Notes under the pieces: model-generated
The model's database searches: none
The model's input: only the letters and a program-made list of their open reading frames with translations
What the model was told of the DNA's origin: nothing
Made by a program: the position numbers and the translations under genes
Part shown: in pieces, positions 5,623-13,353 of the stretch
Position numbering within the stretch: the stretch's first letter is position 1
Layout: every line of letters begins with the position of its first letter
Source of the DNA: UBA2798 sp046289975
GTDB taxonomy: Bacteria; Bacteroidota; Bacteroidia; Flavobacteriales_D; UBA2798
Direction: 5' to 3'
Length of the DNA stretch: 13,353 nucleotides
NCBI GenBank assembly: GCA_046289975.1
Contig: JBKBUQ010000079.1
Span: forward strand, 1-13,353

Positions 5623-8600
5623 TTAGCGCATCAGTACCATTTTACCAATGCCTTTTGTGAAATATTCATCGGCACCCGATTCCCGCTTTTCAACATCTTG
5701 TCCGCGGTAACGGGTAACAACTCTGTAAAGATAAACTCCATTTGCGAGACGATCACCAAACTGATCGGTACCATCCCAATAAAATTCGGTGATGTTTCTT
5801 CCGATACGAATGGGACCTAATTCATCCATGGTGATTTCACGCACAACCTTTCCGCTGATGGTCATGATCTGAATTTTCATCTGATCGGGCAATTCACTAC
5901 CTGTGAGCGTAAACACAAAATGAGTGCGCGTGGTAAAGGGATTGGGATAATTCAATACTTCAGTGATTGTTTGTCGGTTCACTACCTCGAACTGAATACG
6001 GAAATCGTTGCTACCGGAATTGTTACCGGATTTATCGCTCGACTGGATCAACAAGGTGTATTTTCCATCCAGGAACAATTGTGGCTGGTATTCAATTCTG
6101 AATTTTCCACCCGCACCGGATGAAGGATACCACAAGAGAACAGGCTGACCATTTTCTCTGAAATAAATTCTGCGCTGATTACCGGAGGGATCGGTGAGAT
6201 AAACTGCAAAAAACGAAGTATCCGATTCCTGATTCATCACCATCCAGGGATTTTCATCTTTAAGTGAAACAAGAATAAACGGTTTTGCACTCACAATATC
6301 TCCATTGAGAATATGCATTCCATCAAAAGTCACATCCAAAATAGGATTGGTAATATCCCGCTGCACGAAAAAAGGAATCTGTGCAAAATTGTTGACATGC
6401 AATTGCTCCAGCTGATCGTAAGTATTGTTCACCGACAACAGTGGAATCGGATTTACTTCCATCCAAATGCTATTCAATCCGGAAAATCCCCTGGTATCGA
6501 TCTGAATGGTATCCAATAAAATCTGTCCCGGACGCAGGGAATCTTGGCGATCGTAAGTCAAATAATGCCTGATCCGGTTTGCATCTTCAATCCAATAATG
6601 AACGAGCAGGGAATCCATTGTTTGGTTGCTGATGTTTTCAATGGCAATGGCAAGCTCAAACGGTTTCCCTTCGGGAATTGTATCTGCGCCGGGTGTAAAA
6701 TAAAATCCTGCCGCACCGTTCACTGCAGCTTCGGGAACAGGAGTGTACACCAACTGCCAGCGCTGCACCTGTGCGGGAGTGAAAAAAGTTGTATCCGTAA
6801 ACCATCCGCGCAATCGCAGGTAAGGATACACCGTTGCATCCACCAGACTTCCTAAGTTGAGAATGGAATCGTAAGGCGTAAATAAGGTATCGAATAAAAG
6901 TGTTTCGCTTCCGGATGACGTTATTCCAATAACCGAAATACGTGCAGAATCGCGCGATGGGCTTTCGAGTGATTTGTATTTCCAGTATAATGAACCCCAA
7001 TTGGAAGATGGTCCTACACGAACGGATGTCATTGCCCCGGTAAAATCAAATCCGACAATCGTATCGTTCATGGTAACAAATCCGGGACCTGTTTGTCCCA
7101 TTACCACTTTGGTAAACGAGGGATCTCCCTTACGCGCAAGCACGATCCATGATTCATTTGGTCTACCTGGATAAATACTGTCGCCTGCACCCAATGCACT
7201 CATCATCGCATAATGAGCGGGTGTCCACGTACTATAATCGTTAAACCGCCAGGTGTACAACAACACATAATGTCCGTCGGGAATATGGTTATTCACCATA
7301 CTGAGCAAAGAATCCATTTCTACGGGATTCGTATTTCTAAAGGAGAAATAAAACTCAACGCGATTTCTGCAGGCACAACCATCGTTTACATTTCCGTACT
7401 GACGATCCTGATTCACCATGATGCAAGTTGGACATGATCCTCCTGTAACCGGATCGCAACCGTAAGTTCCCCATGGTTCCATGGTAACAGGATCAATGAC
7501 GGCAACGTGAATTGCAGGATCAACACCACAACCACTGTAATCCTGCTGATTTCCGTCGAGTGTCCAAAGTGTTCCAAAAAACTCAGAAGAATTTGCAGCG
7601 AAAGAATAAACATCACAACCAATTCGGCGAAGATTCGGATCCCAGTACCAAGAGCGGCTGGCACGACTGTAATTCATCGTTTGATGATGATTCGCTTCAA
7701 ACTGATAAAAATGCGCCTGCCCCCAACCGTTTAATCCGGAGATGTATTGGAAAGAACTTTCATGCCAGGAATAAACGGAACTATCCGGACTTACACGCCA
7801 AAAATAAACAGTACTGTCGGCAAACTCCAATGGAGAAGCAATGCCCGACATGGAATTCAACCAGTTTGTTGAACGCGCAATGATCACACCGCCGGGAGCT
7901 GTTACCTGCTGGTACCTTCGTACAGGACTATTGAACTGATCGGTTGTATCAATTTCGAAACGATAGGTTCGTGTACCAAGCAGTGGATTGTAGGTGGATG
8001 CTTTTAAATCCATTACACTATCCGGAACAATTGCATATTCATAAGGCCAAACCGGAATGATTCCGTTCGAACTGATAAACAAGGGAACCATCACCTGATT
8101 GTTACCCGTTTCGTCGGCATGTTCCGTTACAAAACTCGGAATATCCACCAGGACTTCGAACTGATTGATACCAACTGCAATATTGTGAAGAACAGGAATT
8201 CTGAAAGTAAGCGTGTCTTTAAAGAATGAACCGTTCAGCGTTTTGAAATAAATAGAATCGGACCCATTGGGGAAATGCCGTCGCAATTCAACGATTACTG
8301 TATCTGCTGTTGCACGTCCGATGTTGGTCACCACCACATTTACATTGATCGAATCATCGGCAAGGGTTACTGTTGAAGGATTGAAAAAAACATCCTGCTG
8401 ACGAACAACCAGCTCTGGTGCCTGATGATAATTGATCTTTAAGGCAGGATCGCCATGAAGTGTCATTTGCGTGCACACATTTTCCTGCAACAGGTTTGCG
8501 CCAACAGTTGAGGGTTGAATCTGACCAATGGTCTGCCGAAGAATGTATCCAACCGATAATCCATAATCTACGTTGGCAACTCTTGTAAAAAAAACGGTTG

Positions 8601-10812
8601 AGAAGGAATGAAGATTTGGAACGAATCCGAGTTTTGAAGTCGAAAGGAAAGCTATAGTTCCCTTCTGGTGTTCAAACACAAATTCTTCGGAAGCACTGAT
8701 AATACCCGGCTGAAAAATATCGCCTGAATAACATGCGTTACCAACGAGAAAAGGATATTTACCGGTATTGTTCCAGTTAGAGGGTTCATCAATGTTCTGA
8801 TCAAATCCGTTTATGGTAGAGTGACCGAAGAATGTCATAATGGAAACACCATCCTGAATTTGTTGCATCACTTCAGCGTACTCGATGGGATCGATTGGAT
8901 CTGAAGATTGTTTCAGAAAAGTCTGAACATTCCCGCCGAATTTCACGCCTTCGAGTAATGCTTCGTATACAGAAAGGCAATAGGAAAAATCAGCTTGTTC
9001 CGAAGCTGTTGTTCCTCCTCCGAAATGCATGATTTGTTTTTGCCATTCTTTATCGGGAATCGTGTAAGAAGAAAAAGGCGATTGGGCGGCTTCGTATTGT
9101 TGCATTTTACTTAAGTAATTCAGCACCGTTTGCGGATCGGATGCAGACAATCTTCCGGTGGGAATAGAAGGAAGAGTAGTGAAGACACCATTCAATCCGG
9201 CAGAGATCAGCTGATCGGAAGAAGGATAACCGTAGGACGGAACTAGGTTCTGCTGATAAGCCGCAAGTGATTGCCGTGATCCTGGAAATGTTCCGTTAGA
9301 GGATTCCGTTGCTTCACGTATTCCTTTTCCAATCAGAAACAAATGAGAAGGAGCAGTTGACCATTCATTGGTGATATCCGCCAAAAAGCGGCGCACACCT
9401 AAAATATGTTTCGGAATACCACAACCGTATTGGTGATACAATTCATCCGCGTCCACTACCAGTGTCTGGTAAGAACCACCTGCAGGTGAAGATCGGTAAA
9501 GTGCATATTGTTGTGCAGCACCTATCAGTGAGGTATGTGTAATGATCAAAAACACCGAATCGGGATTCAGTTGCGCATAATCCGTAAAATCACCTGTTCC
9601 GTTCACCGGGAAAATTTGTGTGACGGAAATTGCAGCTGATTCTGCAGAAAACCACAAGCGTTGTTCTGAGCCCGAATAATGATTGGGAATTAAAACGGAG
9701 GAAAATGCACCATTCACTTCCGGAGCAATACGTTTTAGTGTATCACCCAACACATACACAAAAGAATTCCCCGTTGGAGAATTCTGAAAATCGATACGGG
9801 TATGGTTTTGCGATCCATGATCAGGAACAAAAAATTCAAGGGATGTTCCTGAATTTAAATCAGGAATACGCGGATACCTGATCGATGAAAATGCGACCTG
9901 TTGTATATCGGAAGGAACACCGAGATCATTTATGGTTTGGAACTGAATACGCGATCCTGCACCGGAGAGCAAAGCATTGGGAAACACACCTTCTGAGCGA
10001 ATCATCCGATATCCGATGTAAGTGGTATCGAGGAACAAGGTATTGGCAGGACCAAATCCCACCCGCATATGGTGATTGGGCTGCAAAGGTGGAAATGTTG
10101 TAGCATTCGAATTTCCGGAAAAAACAAATTTCGCAAATGCATCCGGTGCACCTGCTCCCTGATAGGGAAAGGATGTCGGCAAGAGATCGATTTGAGAACT
10201 TCCGGATGAAGCATACAAAAGATCATTGTACCAGCCTTCACCCGATAAAAAATGACTGGAAGATGCGCCAACTATTTGCGGACCCTGATAATACCGCAGC
10301 GCCACTTTTTTGTAAACTTCCGACCAGAACCAATCGGAAGGTGTAAAAGAAGCATACGCAGCAGAATTCAATTGAGGCATTCGTCTGTTCGCCAGTGAAG
10401 AATTCCAGGTGAGGTAATAGCAAATGGTATCATTGTACAAACTGTAATACGTATCCGGCATGGATGATCGTCCTCCTACGTAGAGCAGTGAATCGACGGA
10501 ACCATCATTCTTCTCGGCGTAGAATTCAATAAAATCTCCCGGATCAAAGCTTCCGTCTGATTCGCCCTCGACAAAAATAAATTGTTCTTTTTCCCTTCCG
10601 AAAACCTGAAAATTACGCGGATCGATCGTACCCAGCGGCAATCCTGCGTTCTGAAGTGTGCTGTAGTCGATACGATGGATTCCGCTTTGTGTAACGGGAA
10701 TAAAAAAATACTTTCCGGGTCCGCCAAACTGTATCCATTCGTTACCTGCCGACTGACCCAAGACGGACAATCCGCTCCATACCATCAGTAGCAGCAGTAG
10801 GATTTTTTTCAT
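5623..10812 (-). CDS. porU2: Large exported C25 (gingipain-family) cysteine peptidase, PorU2-like putative T9SS sortase
   Basis: This encodes 1729 residues. A signal peptide (about 1-20, MKKILLLLLM start, ending VLGQ) leads into an N-terminal domain like that of PorU (about 24-330, with KYFFIPVTQSGIHRIDY). The C25 peptidase domain (about 415-790) has its dyad at His664 (TFFGHST) and Cys694 (VGNACYSGD), both intact. CARDB-like beta-sandwich regions follow (about 800-910 and 1365-1475). A cysteine-rich segment at about 1060-1235 looks like an ILEI/FAM3 domain. An Ig-like region sits at about 1480-1610. The C-terminus (about 1618-1729, YPNPF, then WDGTDQFGDRLANGVYLYRV, ending GKMVLMR) resembles FlgD-Ig or type IX sorting domains. 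PorU cuts the sorting domain of T9SS cargo and joins cargo to surface lipid. This protein is several hundred residues longer than PorU, so I read it as the paralogue annotated PorU2; a secreted gingipain-like protease is the alternative. Its ATG overlaps the stop of the PorV-like gene (ATGA), pointing to translational coupling. Confidence 0.93.
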   Translation of the reverse strand: MKKILLLLLMVWSGLSVLGQSAGNEWIQFGGPGKYFFIPVTQSGIHRIDYSTLQNAGLPLGTIDPRNFQVFGREKEQFIFVEGESDGSFDPGDFIEFYAEKNDGSVDSLLYVGGRSSMPDTYYSLYNDTICYYLTWNSSLANRRMPQLNSAAYASFTPSDWFWSEVYKKVALRYYQGPQIVGASSSHFLSGEGWYNDLLYASSGSSQIDLLPTSFPYQGAGAPDAFAKFVFSGNSNATTFPPLQPNHHMRVGFGPANTLFLDTTYIGYRMIRSEGVFPNALLSGAGSRIQFQTINDLGVPSDIQQVAFSSIRYPRIPDLNSGTSLEFFVPDHGSQNHTRIDFQNSPTGNSFVYVLGDTLKRIAPEVNGAFSSVLIPNHYSGSEQRLWFSAESAAISVTQIFPVNGTGDFTDYAQLNPDSVFLIITHTSLIGAAQQYALYRSSPAGGSYQTLVVDADELYHQYGCGIPKHILGVRRFLADITNEWSTAPSHLFLIGKGIREATESSNGTFPGSRQSLAAYQQNLVPSYGYPSSDQLISAGLNGVFTTLPSIPTGRLSASDPQTVLNYLSKMQQYEAAQSPFSSYTIPDKEWQKQIMHFGGGTTASEQADFSYCLSVYEALLEGVKFGGNVQTFLKQSSDPIDPIEYAEVMQQIQDGVSIMTFFGHSTINGFDQNIDEPSNWNNTGKYPFLVGNACYSGDIFQPGIISASEEFVFEHQKGTIAFLSTSKLGFVPNLHSFSTVFFTRVANVDYGLSVGYILRQTIGQIQPSTVGANLLQENVCTQMTLHGDPALKINYHQAPELVVRQQDVFFNPSTVTLADDSINVNVVVTNIGRATADTVIVELRRHFPNGSDSIYFKTLNGSFFKDTLTFRIPVLHNIAVGINQFEVLVDIPSFVTEHADETGNNQVMVPLFISSNGIIPVWPYEYAIVPDSVMDLKASTYNPLLGTRTYRFEIDTTDQFNSPVRRYQQVTAPGGVIIARSTNWLNSMSGIASPLEFADSTVYFWRVSPDSSVYSWHESSFQYISGLNGWGQAHFYQFEANHHQTMNYSRASRSWYWDPNLRRIGCDVYSFAANSSEFFGTLWTLDGNQQDYSGCGVDPAIHVAVIDPVTMEPWGTYGCDPVTGGSCPTCIMVNQDRQYGNVNDGCACRNRVEFYFSFRNTNPVEMDSLLSMVNNHIPDGHYVLLYTWRFNDYSTWTPAHYAMMSALGAGDSIYPGRPNESWIVLARKGDPSFTKVVMGQTGPGFVTMNDTIVGFDFTGAMTSVRVGPSSNWGSLYWKYKSLESPSRDSARISVIGITSSGSETLLFDTLFTPYDSILNLGSLVDATVYPYLRLRGWFTDTTFFTPAQVQRWQLVYTPVPEAAVNGAAGFYFTPGADTIPEGKPFELAIAIENISNQTMDSLLVHYWIEDANRIRHYLTYDRQDSLRPGQILLDTIQIDTRGFSGLNSIWMEVNPIPLLSVNNTYDQLEQLHVNNFAQIPFFVQRDITNPILDVTFDGMHILNGDIVSAKPFILVSLKDENPWMVMNQESDTSFFAVYLTDPSGNQRRIYFRENGQPVLLWYPSSGAGGKFRIEYQPQLFLDGKYTLLIQSSDKSGNNSGSNDFRIQFEVVNRQTITEVLNYPNPFTTRTHFVFTLTGSELPDQMKIQIMTISGKVVREITMDELGPIRIGRNITEFYWDGTDQFGDRLANGVYLYRVVTRYRGQDVEKRESGADEYFTKGIGKMVLMR

Positions 10813-11885
10813 GATCCGGCTTTGTGAATATCGAATCGTAATGAAAACACGTTGGAGTATTGTGCAACTGACTGATCACCGATATCGGTAAGTGCATAAT
10901 CGATGGCGAAACGTTTAATACGGACACCGATACCGATATTGGGCTGAAAAGTGGTTTCATTTCCGCTCTGATCAATTCGCATGCTGCGTTGTACATTCCC
11001 CATTCCTCCGCGGAGAAATACGATATTTTTGTACCCTGCTTCGAATCCGAAATGCGGATCGATACTGACGAAATTAGATTTGATCAGGGTATTGCGTTTG
11101 CCATCGAAACTGCAATCGAAACCAAACTCGCCCAACACAGAAAAATTCTCTTTGATACGGAACACCCGACCTGCTCCCAATAATAATTTTGGCAATGTAA
11201 GCTCAATGGAGTTCGTAGGAATTTCATTACCCGTCTGCAGGAAAGTGGTGATCATTTCATCGCTGAGCGAATAACTCCAGGCGTTGAAGGTGGTGGTAAT
11301 ATCTCTGGCCACTGCACCAAAGCGCCAATTGCCTTTGCGGTATTGCGCAGCGACATCTATTCCAAAGCCCCAAGATCGTGCAAAATCACCAATGCGGCGG
11401 TGAACGATTTTTGCGGTAGCACCCAATTGCAATCCGGGAATGGAGGTTTTACGTGCGTAGTGAAACATGAAGGCATAATCGGCAGCAGAAAAGGTAGAGA
11501 TACGGTCGTAATTGATATTCCCCGAAGGATCGATCAATTCGATGGTATTCGGAATATCATCAATACCAAAACGAACAAGGGAAACGCCAAACACAGAGGA
11601 AGAATCGATGCGCTTAGCCATGCTTCCGTAATCGAACTTGGCAATACCTGCAAAATATTCGGAGTGCATCAAGCCCACCTGCATATCGCTGTGAATTCCG
11701 TTCAGTCCGGCAGGATTCCAGTATCCGCTGGTAACATCTTCGGTTGAACCCACCACAGAGCCCGACATCCCCAGCGAACGCGCACCCACACCGATCGACA
11801 AAAATTCGTTGGAATATTTGGGAGCCTGAGCAAAAAGCACAGACGAAGAGAAGAGAAGTATGAAAGAGAGAAGTAAGTGTCGCAT
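10809..11885 (-). CDS. PorV/PorQ-family outer-membrane protein
   Basis: This encodes 358 residues when started at ATG 11885. A signal peptide (1-20, MRHLLLSFIL start, ending LFAQ) is followed by EFLSIGVGARSLGMSGS and YWNPAGL (about 27-60), the hallmark of PorV/PorQ proteins of the FadL-like barrel fold. The rest shows repeated amphipathic beta strands with many Gly and aromatic residues, and ends in a strand (FSLRFDI) near the C-terminus, as expected for an outer-membrane barrel. PorV carries T9SS cargo from the translocon to PorU. The opening here (SIGVGARSLGM) differs from classic PorV as I know it, so I call the family and not the orthologue. The frame continues to 11909, but starting there would put MFIFSVYS before the signal peptide. 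The gene overlaps the C25 gene by 4 bp, and the pair is very likely a functional unit at the outer membrane. Confidence 0.92.
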   Translation of the reverse strand: MRHLLLSFILLFSSSVLFAQAPKYSNEFLSIGVGARSLGMSGSVVGSTEDVTSGYWNPAGLNGIHSDMQVGLMHSEYFAGIAKFDYGSMAKRIDSSSVFGVSLVRFGIDDIPNTIELIDPSGNINYDRISTFSAADYAFMFHYARKTSIPGLQLGATAKIVHRRIGDFARSWGFGIDVAAQYRKGNWRFGAVARDITTTFNAWSYSLSDEMITTFLQTGNEIPTNSIELTLPKLLLGAGRVFRIKENFSVLGEFGFDCSFDGKRNTLIKSNFVSIDPHFGFEAGYKNIVFLRGGMGNVQRSMRIDQSGNETTFQPNIGIGVRIKRFAIDYALTDIGDQSVAQYSNVFSLRFDIHKAGS

Positions 11886-11896
11886 AGAATACACGC

Positions 11897-11904
11897 TAAA
11901 AATA
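11897..11904 (-). promoter_or_regulatory. Possible -7 element of the PorV-like/C25 operon
   Basis: On the minus strand TATTTTTA matches TAnnTTTG except at the last base and lies 11 bases before the PorV-like ATG. No good TTG occurs 19 bases further up. The 97-bp divergent gap shared with pssA must hold the promoters of both genes, which is the main reason to note it. Confidence 0.3.
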
Positions 11905-11982
11905 AACAAAAAAGGAGTTCAGAAGTTCGCATTAAAACTCAAAATCAGAGTCAAAATTGTGTCCTTTTCGCTTTATTTGCAC

Positions 11983-12798
11983 ATGCAACTAAAAAAGCAT
12001 ATCCCAAACCTATTCACTCTGGGCAACCTGCTTTGTGGTTGTCTATCAGTGGTGGCTGCATTTCGATGGGAGTTACAGTTTGCGACTTACCTCATTCTTT
12101 TTGGTGCTTTCCTTGATTTTTTTGATGGATTTATCGCTCGTCTACTGAAAGTTAGTGGCGAAATAGGGAAACAACTCGACTCTTTGGCGGACATGGTAAC
12201 CTTTGGTGTAGCCCCGGGAATGATTGTCTTTCAAATGCTCAGAGTCTCTCAATGGGGAGATGGGTTGAAAATGGATGAGTTGTATCATCCAATTGCATTC
12301 ATCGCCTTTCTAATTCCCCTCTTTTCTGCCTATCGTCTGGCCAAATTCAACATCGACACCCGCCAAAGTGATCGATTCATTGGACTTCCTACCCCGGCAA
12401 ATGCTTTGTTTTTTTCTTCCTTTCCGCTCATTCTCGAATGGAATTCGGCCCATTACATATCCTACGAACGTTCATTAAGCTATGTTCTTAGCTTTCCGGA
12501 CCATCCCCTCCCCTTTTCCCCTCCTACAGACCAGCCCTTTTCCTTCCTTCTTAACCCGGTTTTATTAACGGCTCTGACTGTCCTTTTTTCGGTGTTGCTC
12601 ATTTCAGAAATCCCTCTCCTTGCTCTAAAATTCAAACAGTTCGGCTGGAAAGGCAACGAATGGCGCTGGTCGCTGGTAATTATGGCTGTTGCGCTGTTGA
12701 TAATATTTAAGTTCCTCGCAATTCCCATTATTGTAGTTTTGTACATCCTTATTTCCATACTCAACAATACAATCAAAAGTCATGAAATTCAAAGCTGA
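11983..12798 (+). CDS. pssA: CDP-diacylglycerol--serine O-phosphatidyltransferase
   Basis: This encodes a 271-residue inner-membrane enzyme that makes phosphatidylserine from CDP-diacylglycerol and serine, the first step toward phosphatidylethanolamine. The CDP-alcohol phosphatidyltransferase signature DxxDGxxAR-x8-G-x3-D-x3-D is complete: Asp45, Asp48, Gly49, Ala52, Arg53, Gly62, Asp66 and Asp70. The opening HIPNLFTLGNLLCGC is typical of this family, which is why I start at ATG 11983 and not at the upstream ATG 11860 in the same frame. Several hydrophobic segments follow (about 25-48, 102-118, 137-151, 190-215, 230-262). A proline-rich loop (about 171-186) separates the middle segments. The gene is divergent from the PorV-like operon and overlaps purS by 17 bp. 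Confidence 0.95.
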   Translation: MQLKKHIPNLFTLGNLLCGCLSVVAAFRWELQFATYLILFGAFLDFFDGFIARLLKVSGEIGKQLDSLADMVTFGVAPGMIVFQMLRVSQWGDGLKMDELYHPIAFIAFLIPLFSAYRLAKFNIDTRQSDRFIGLPTPANALFFSSFPLILEWNSAHYISYERSLSYVLSFPDHPLPFSPPTDQPFSFLLNPVLLTALTVLFSVLLISEIPLLALKFKQFGWKGNEWRWSLVIMAVALLIIFKFLAIPIIVVLYILISILNNTIKSHEIQS

Positions 12799-13033
12799 AA
12801 TCGACGTAATGCCCCACGATGCTCTTCTTGACCCACAAGGAAAGGCAGTAAGCAACAGCATGAAAAACCTCAACCTTTCGCAAATCACCAATGTGCGTAT
12901 AGGTAAACACATGACACTCCACGTTGATGCAAGCAACAAGGAAGAAGCGGGTAAACTGGTGTATGAAGCGTGTAAAAAACTACTCCATAACCCAATTATG
13001 GAAAGCTATCGCTTTACGATCAGCGAGCAATAA
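12782..13033 (+). CDS. purS: Phosphoribosylformylglycinamidine synthase subunit PurS
   Basis: This encodes 83 residues, the normal size of PurS, the small dimeric subunit that joins the glutaminase PurQ to small-type PurL in formylglycinamide ribonucleotide amidotransferase (step 4 of purine synthesis). The pattern fits the family: KFKAEIDVMPHDALLDPQGKAV at the N-terminus, then ITNVRIGKHMTLHVD, then a helix with ACKKLLHNPIMESYRF. The genome should therefore carry separate purL and purQ genes; they are not in this window. The start lies inside the last codons of pssA (17-bp overlap, different frame), so the two are co-transcribed and may be translationally coupled, although lipid and purine synthesis share no obvious step. 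The next gene is convergent. Confidence 0.94.
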   Translation: MKFKAEIDVMPHDALLDPQGKAVSNSMKNLNLSQITNVRIGKHMTLHVDASNKEEAGKLVYEACKKLLHNPIMESYRFTISEQ

Positions 13034-13087
13034 CCTTCTTTTCTGTTCCGGGCAGGAATTCCTTATTTCCCCTTTGTACTTATTCCG

Positions 13088-13106
13088 AAGCTTATTCCGT
13101 AAGCTT
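13088..13106. terminator. Inverted repeat at the purS / chorismate mutase convergence
   Basis: A perfect 7-bp inverted repeat, AAGCTTA and TAAGCTT, with a 5-base spacer (TTCCG) spans the stop codon of the chorismate mutase gene. It lies between two convergent genes, where a two-way terminator is expected. The stem is A/T-rich and no clear T-run follows on either strand, so the function is uncertain. The left half also belongs to a near-perfect direct repeat (TTATTCCG(T)AAGC) at 13080-13091 and 13092-13104. Confidence 0.35.
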
Positions 13107-13353
13107 TGAATTCATCACGCCGGTTTGTCTGCGAATGGATTCTTGGTGAACAAGCTCCAGCAACTTCCGCACAAACTCTTCGCTCAATCCCATCGCCTTA
13201 CCCTGGAACAAACGTTTCCCGATGATCTCATCCCAACGCTGAACCTGCAGAATGGTGACCTGATTATCGCGCTTGTATTCTCCTATTTTTTCTGCAATCT
13301 GCATACGTGCTGCAAGGCGCTGTAGAATATCATCATCCAATTCATCAATCGCC
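13092..13353 (-). CDS. Chorismate mutase (AroQ type), partial; probably the C-terminal domain of a DAHP synthase fusion
   Basis: The right edge cuts this gene; 86 residues plus the stop codon are visible, and the frame is still open at the edge, where it reads AIDELDDDILQRLAARM. This is the start of an AroQ helix: ID-LD-IL-LAAR is the family pattern. EKIGEYKRDN, ILQVQRW and a late ESIRRQ follow, which match the conserved Arg, Lys, Arg and Gln positions of AroQ active sites. The enzyme turns chorismate into prephenate for Phe and Tyr synthesis. The ending (HQESIRRQ, then MN) resembles the bifunctional 3-deoxy-7-phosphoheptulonate synthase/chorismate mutase type II of Bacteroidetes, so the full gene may encode that fusion. 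This cannot be settled here. The TTG at 13340 is not a start, because conserved residues precede it. Confidence 0.88.
   Translation of the reverse strand, partial: AIDELDDDILQRLAARMQIAEKIGEYKRDNQVTILQVQRWDEIIGKRLFQGKAMGLSEEFVRKLLELVHQESIRRQTGVMNSKLTE

Noticed and set aside
5623..10812. Possible assembly fusion of several genes into the 1729-residue protein
   Set aside because: The reading frame is continuous, domain order runs sensibly from signal peptide to sorting-type C-terminus, and composition does not change along it.
11343..11747. 134-codon open frame on the plus strand inside the PorV-like gene
   Set aside because: Antisense shadow of a well-supported membrane-barrel gene; its translation shows no recognisable motif. 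The same holds for the antisense frames at 7512-7883 and 2115-2462.
11972..11979. TTTATTTG as a pssA -7 element
   Set aside because: It breaks the TA of the consensus, has no TTG 19 bases upstream, and would place the transcript start inside the coding region.
11860..11982. 41-residue extension of PssA from ATG 11860
   Set aside because: It would overlap the PorV-like gene start on the other strand, and PssA proteins begin close to the HIPNLFTLGN motif.
13338..13340. TTG start for a short stand-alone chorismate mutase
   Set aside because: The frame stays open to the window edge and the upstream residues AIDE are conserved in the first AroQ helix, so the gene is cut by the window.

Overview
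The window comes from a member of the Bacteroidota. Three things point there: a PorV-like outer-membrane protein coupled to a C25 (gingipain-family) peptidase with a type IX secretion-style C-terminus, start codons preceded by A/T-rich DNA without clear Shine-Dalgarno sequences, and a tRNA promoter that fits the TTG-N19-TAnnTTTG pattern of this phylum. It looks like ordinary chromosomal DNA. I see no transposase, phage gene, CRISPR array or attachment site, and no gap above about 120 bases without a gene.

Layout. At the left edge a tRNA-Asp(GTC) on the minus strand has its own promoter and terminator hairpin. Next, also on the minus strand, come pgeF (YfiH/LACC1-type, peptidoglycan editing) and, upstream of it, a 1063-residue exported protein with N-terminal WD40 repeats and a C-terminal caspase-like (peptidase C14) domain that keeps its His/Cys dyad. 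Divergent from that gene are two small plus-strand genes 3 bp apart: a four-cysteine zinc-ribbon protein and a DUF4268 protein. The DUF4268 gene overlaps tail to tail with the last gene of a minus-strand operon that fills about 5.06-11.89 kb. Its order is a PorV/PorQ-family barrel, then (ATGA overlap) a 1729-residue exported C25 peptidase resembling the T9SS sortase paralogue PorU2, then (10 bp gap) a 184-residue protein of unknown function. Divergent from this operon, on the plus strand, are pssA (phosphatidylserine synthase) and purS (a small FGAM synthase subunit), overlapping by 17 bp. The right edge cuts a minus-strand gene whose visible C-terminal part is an AroQ-type chorismate mutase domain.

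How the genes work together. The clear functional unit is the PorV-like barrel plus giant C25 protein: an outer-membrane protein and an exported cysteine peptidase made from one message, as in the PorU/PorV attachment complex of type IX secretion. The C25 protein is longer than PorU and carries extra beta-sandwich regions. One of these is a cysteine-rich segment that reads to me as an ILEI/FAM3 (PANDER-like) domain, which is the most interesting item in the window. The second point of interest is the exported WD40-caspase protein with an EF-hand-like loop. pssA, purS and the chorismate mutase gene are housekeeping genes of lipid, purine and aromatic amino acid synthesis.
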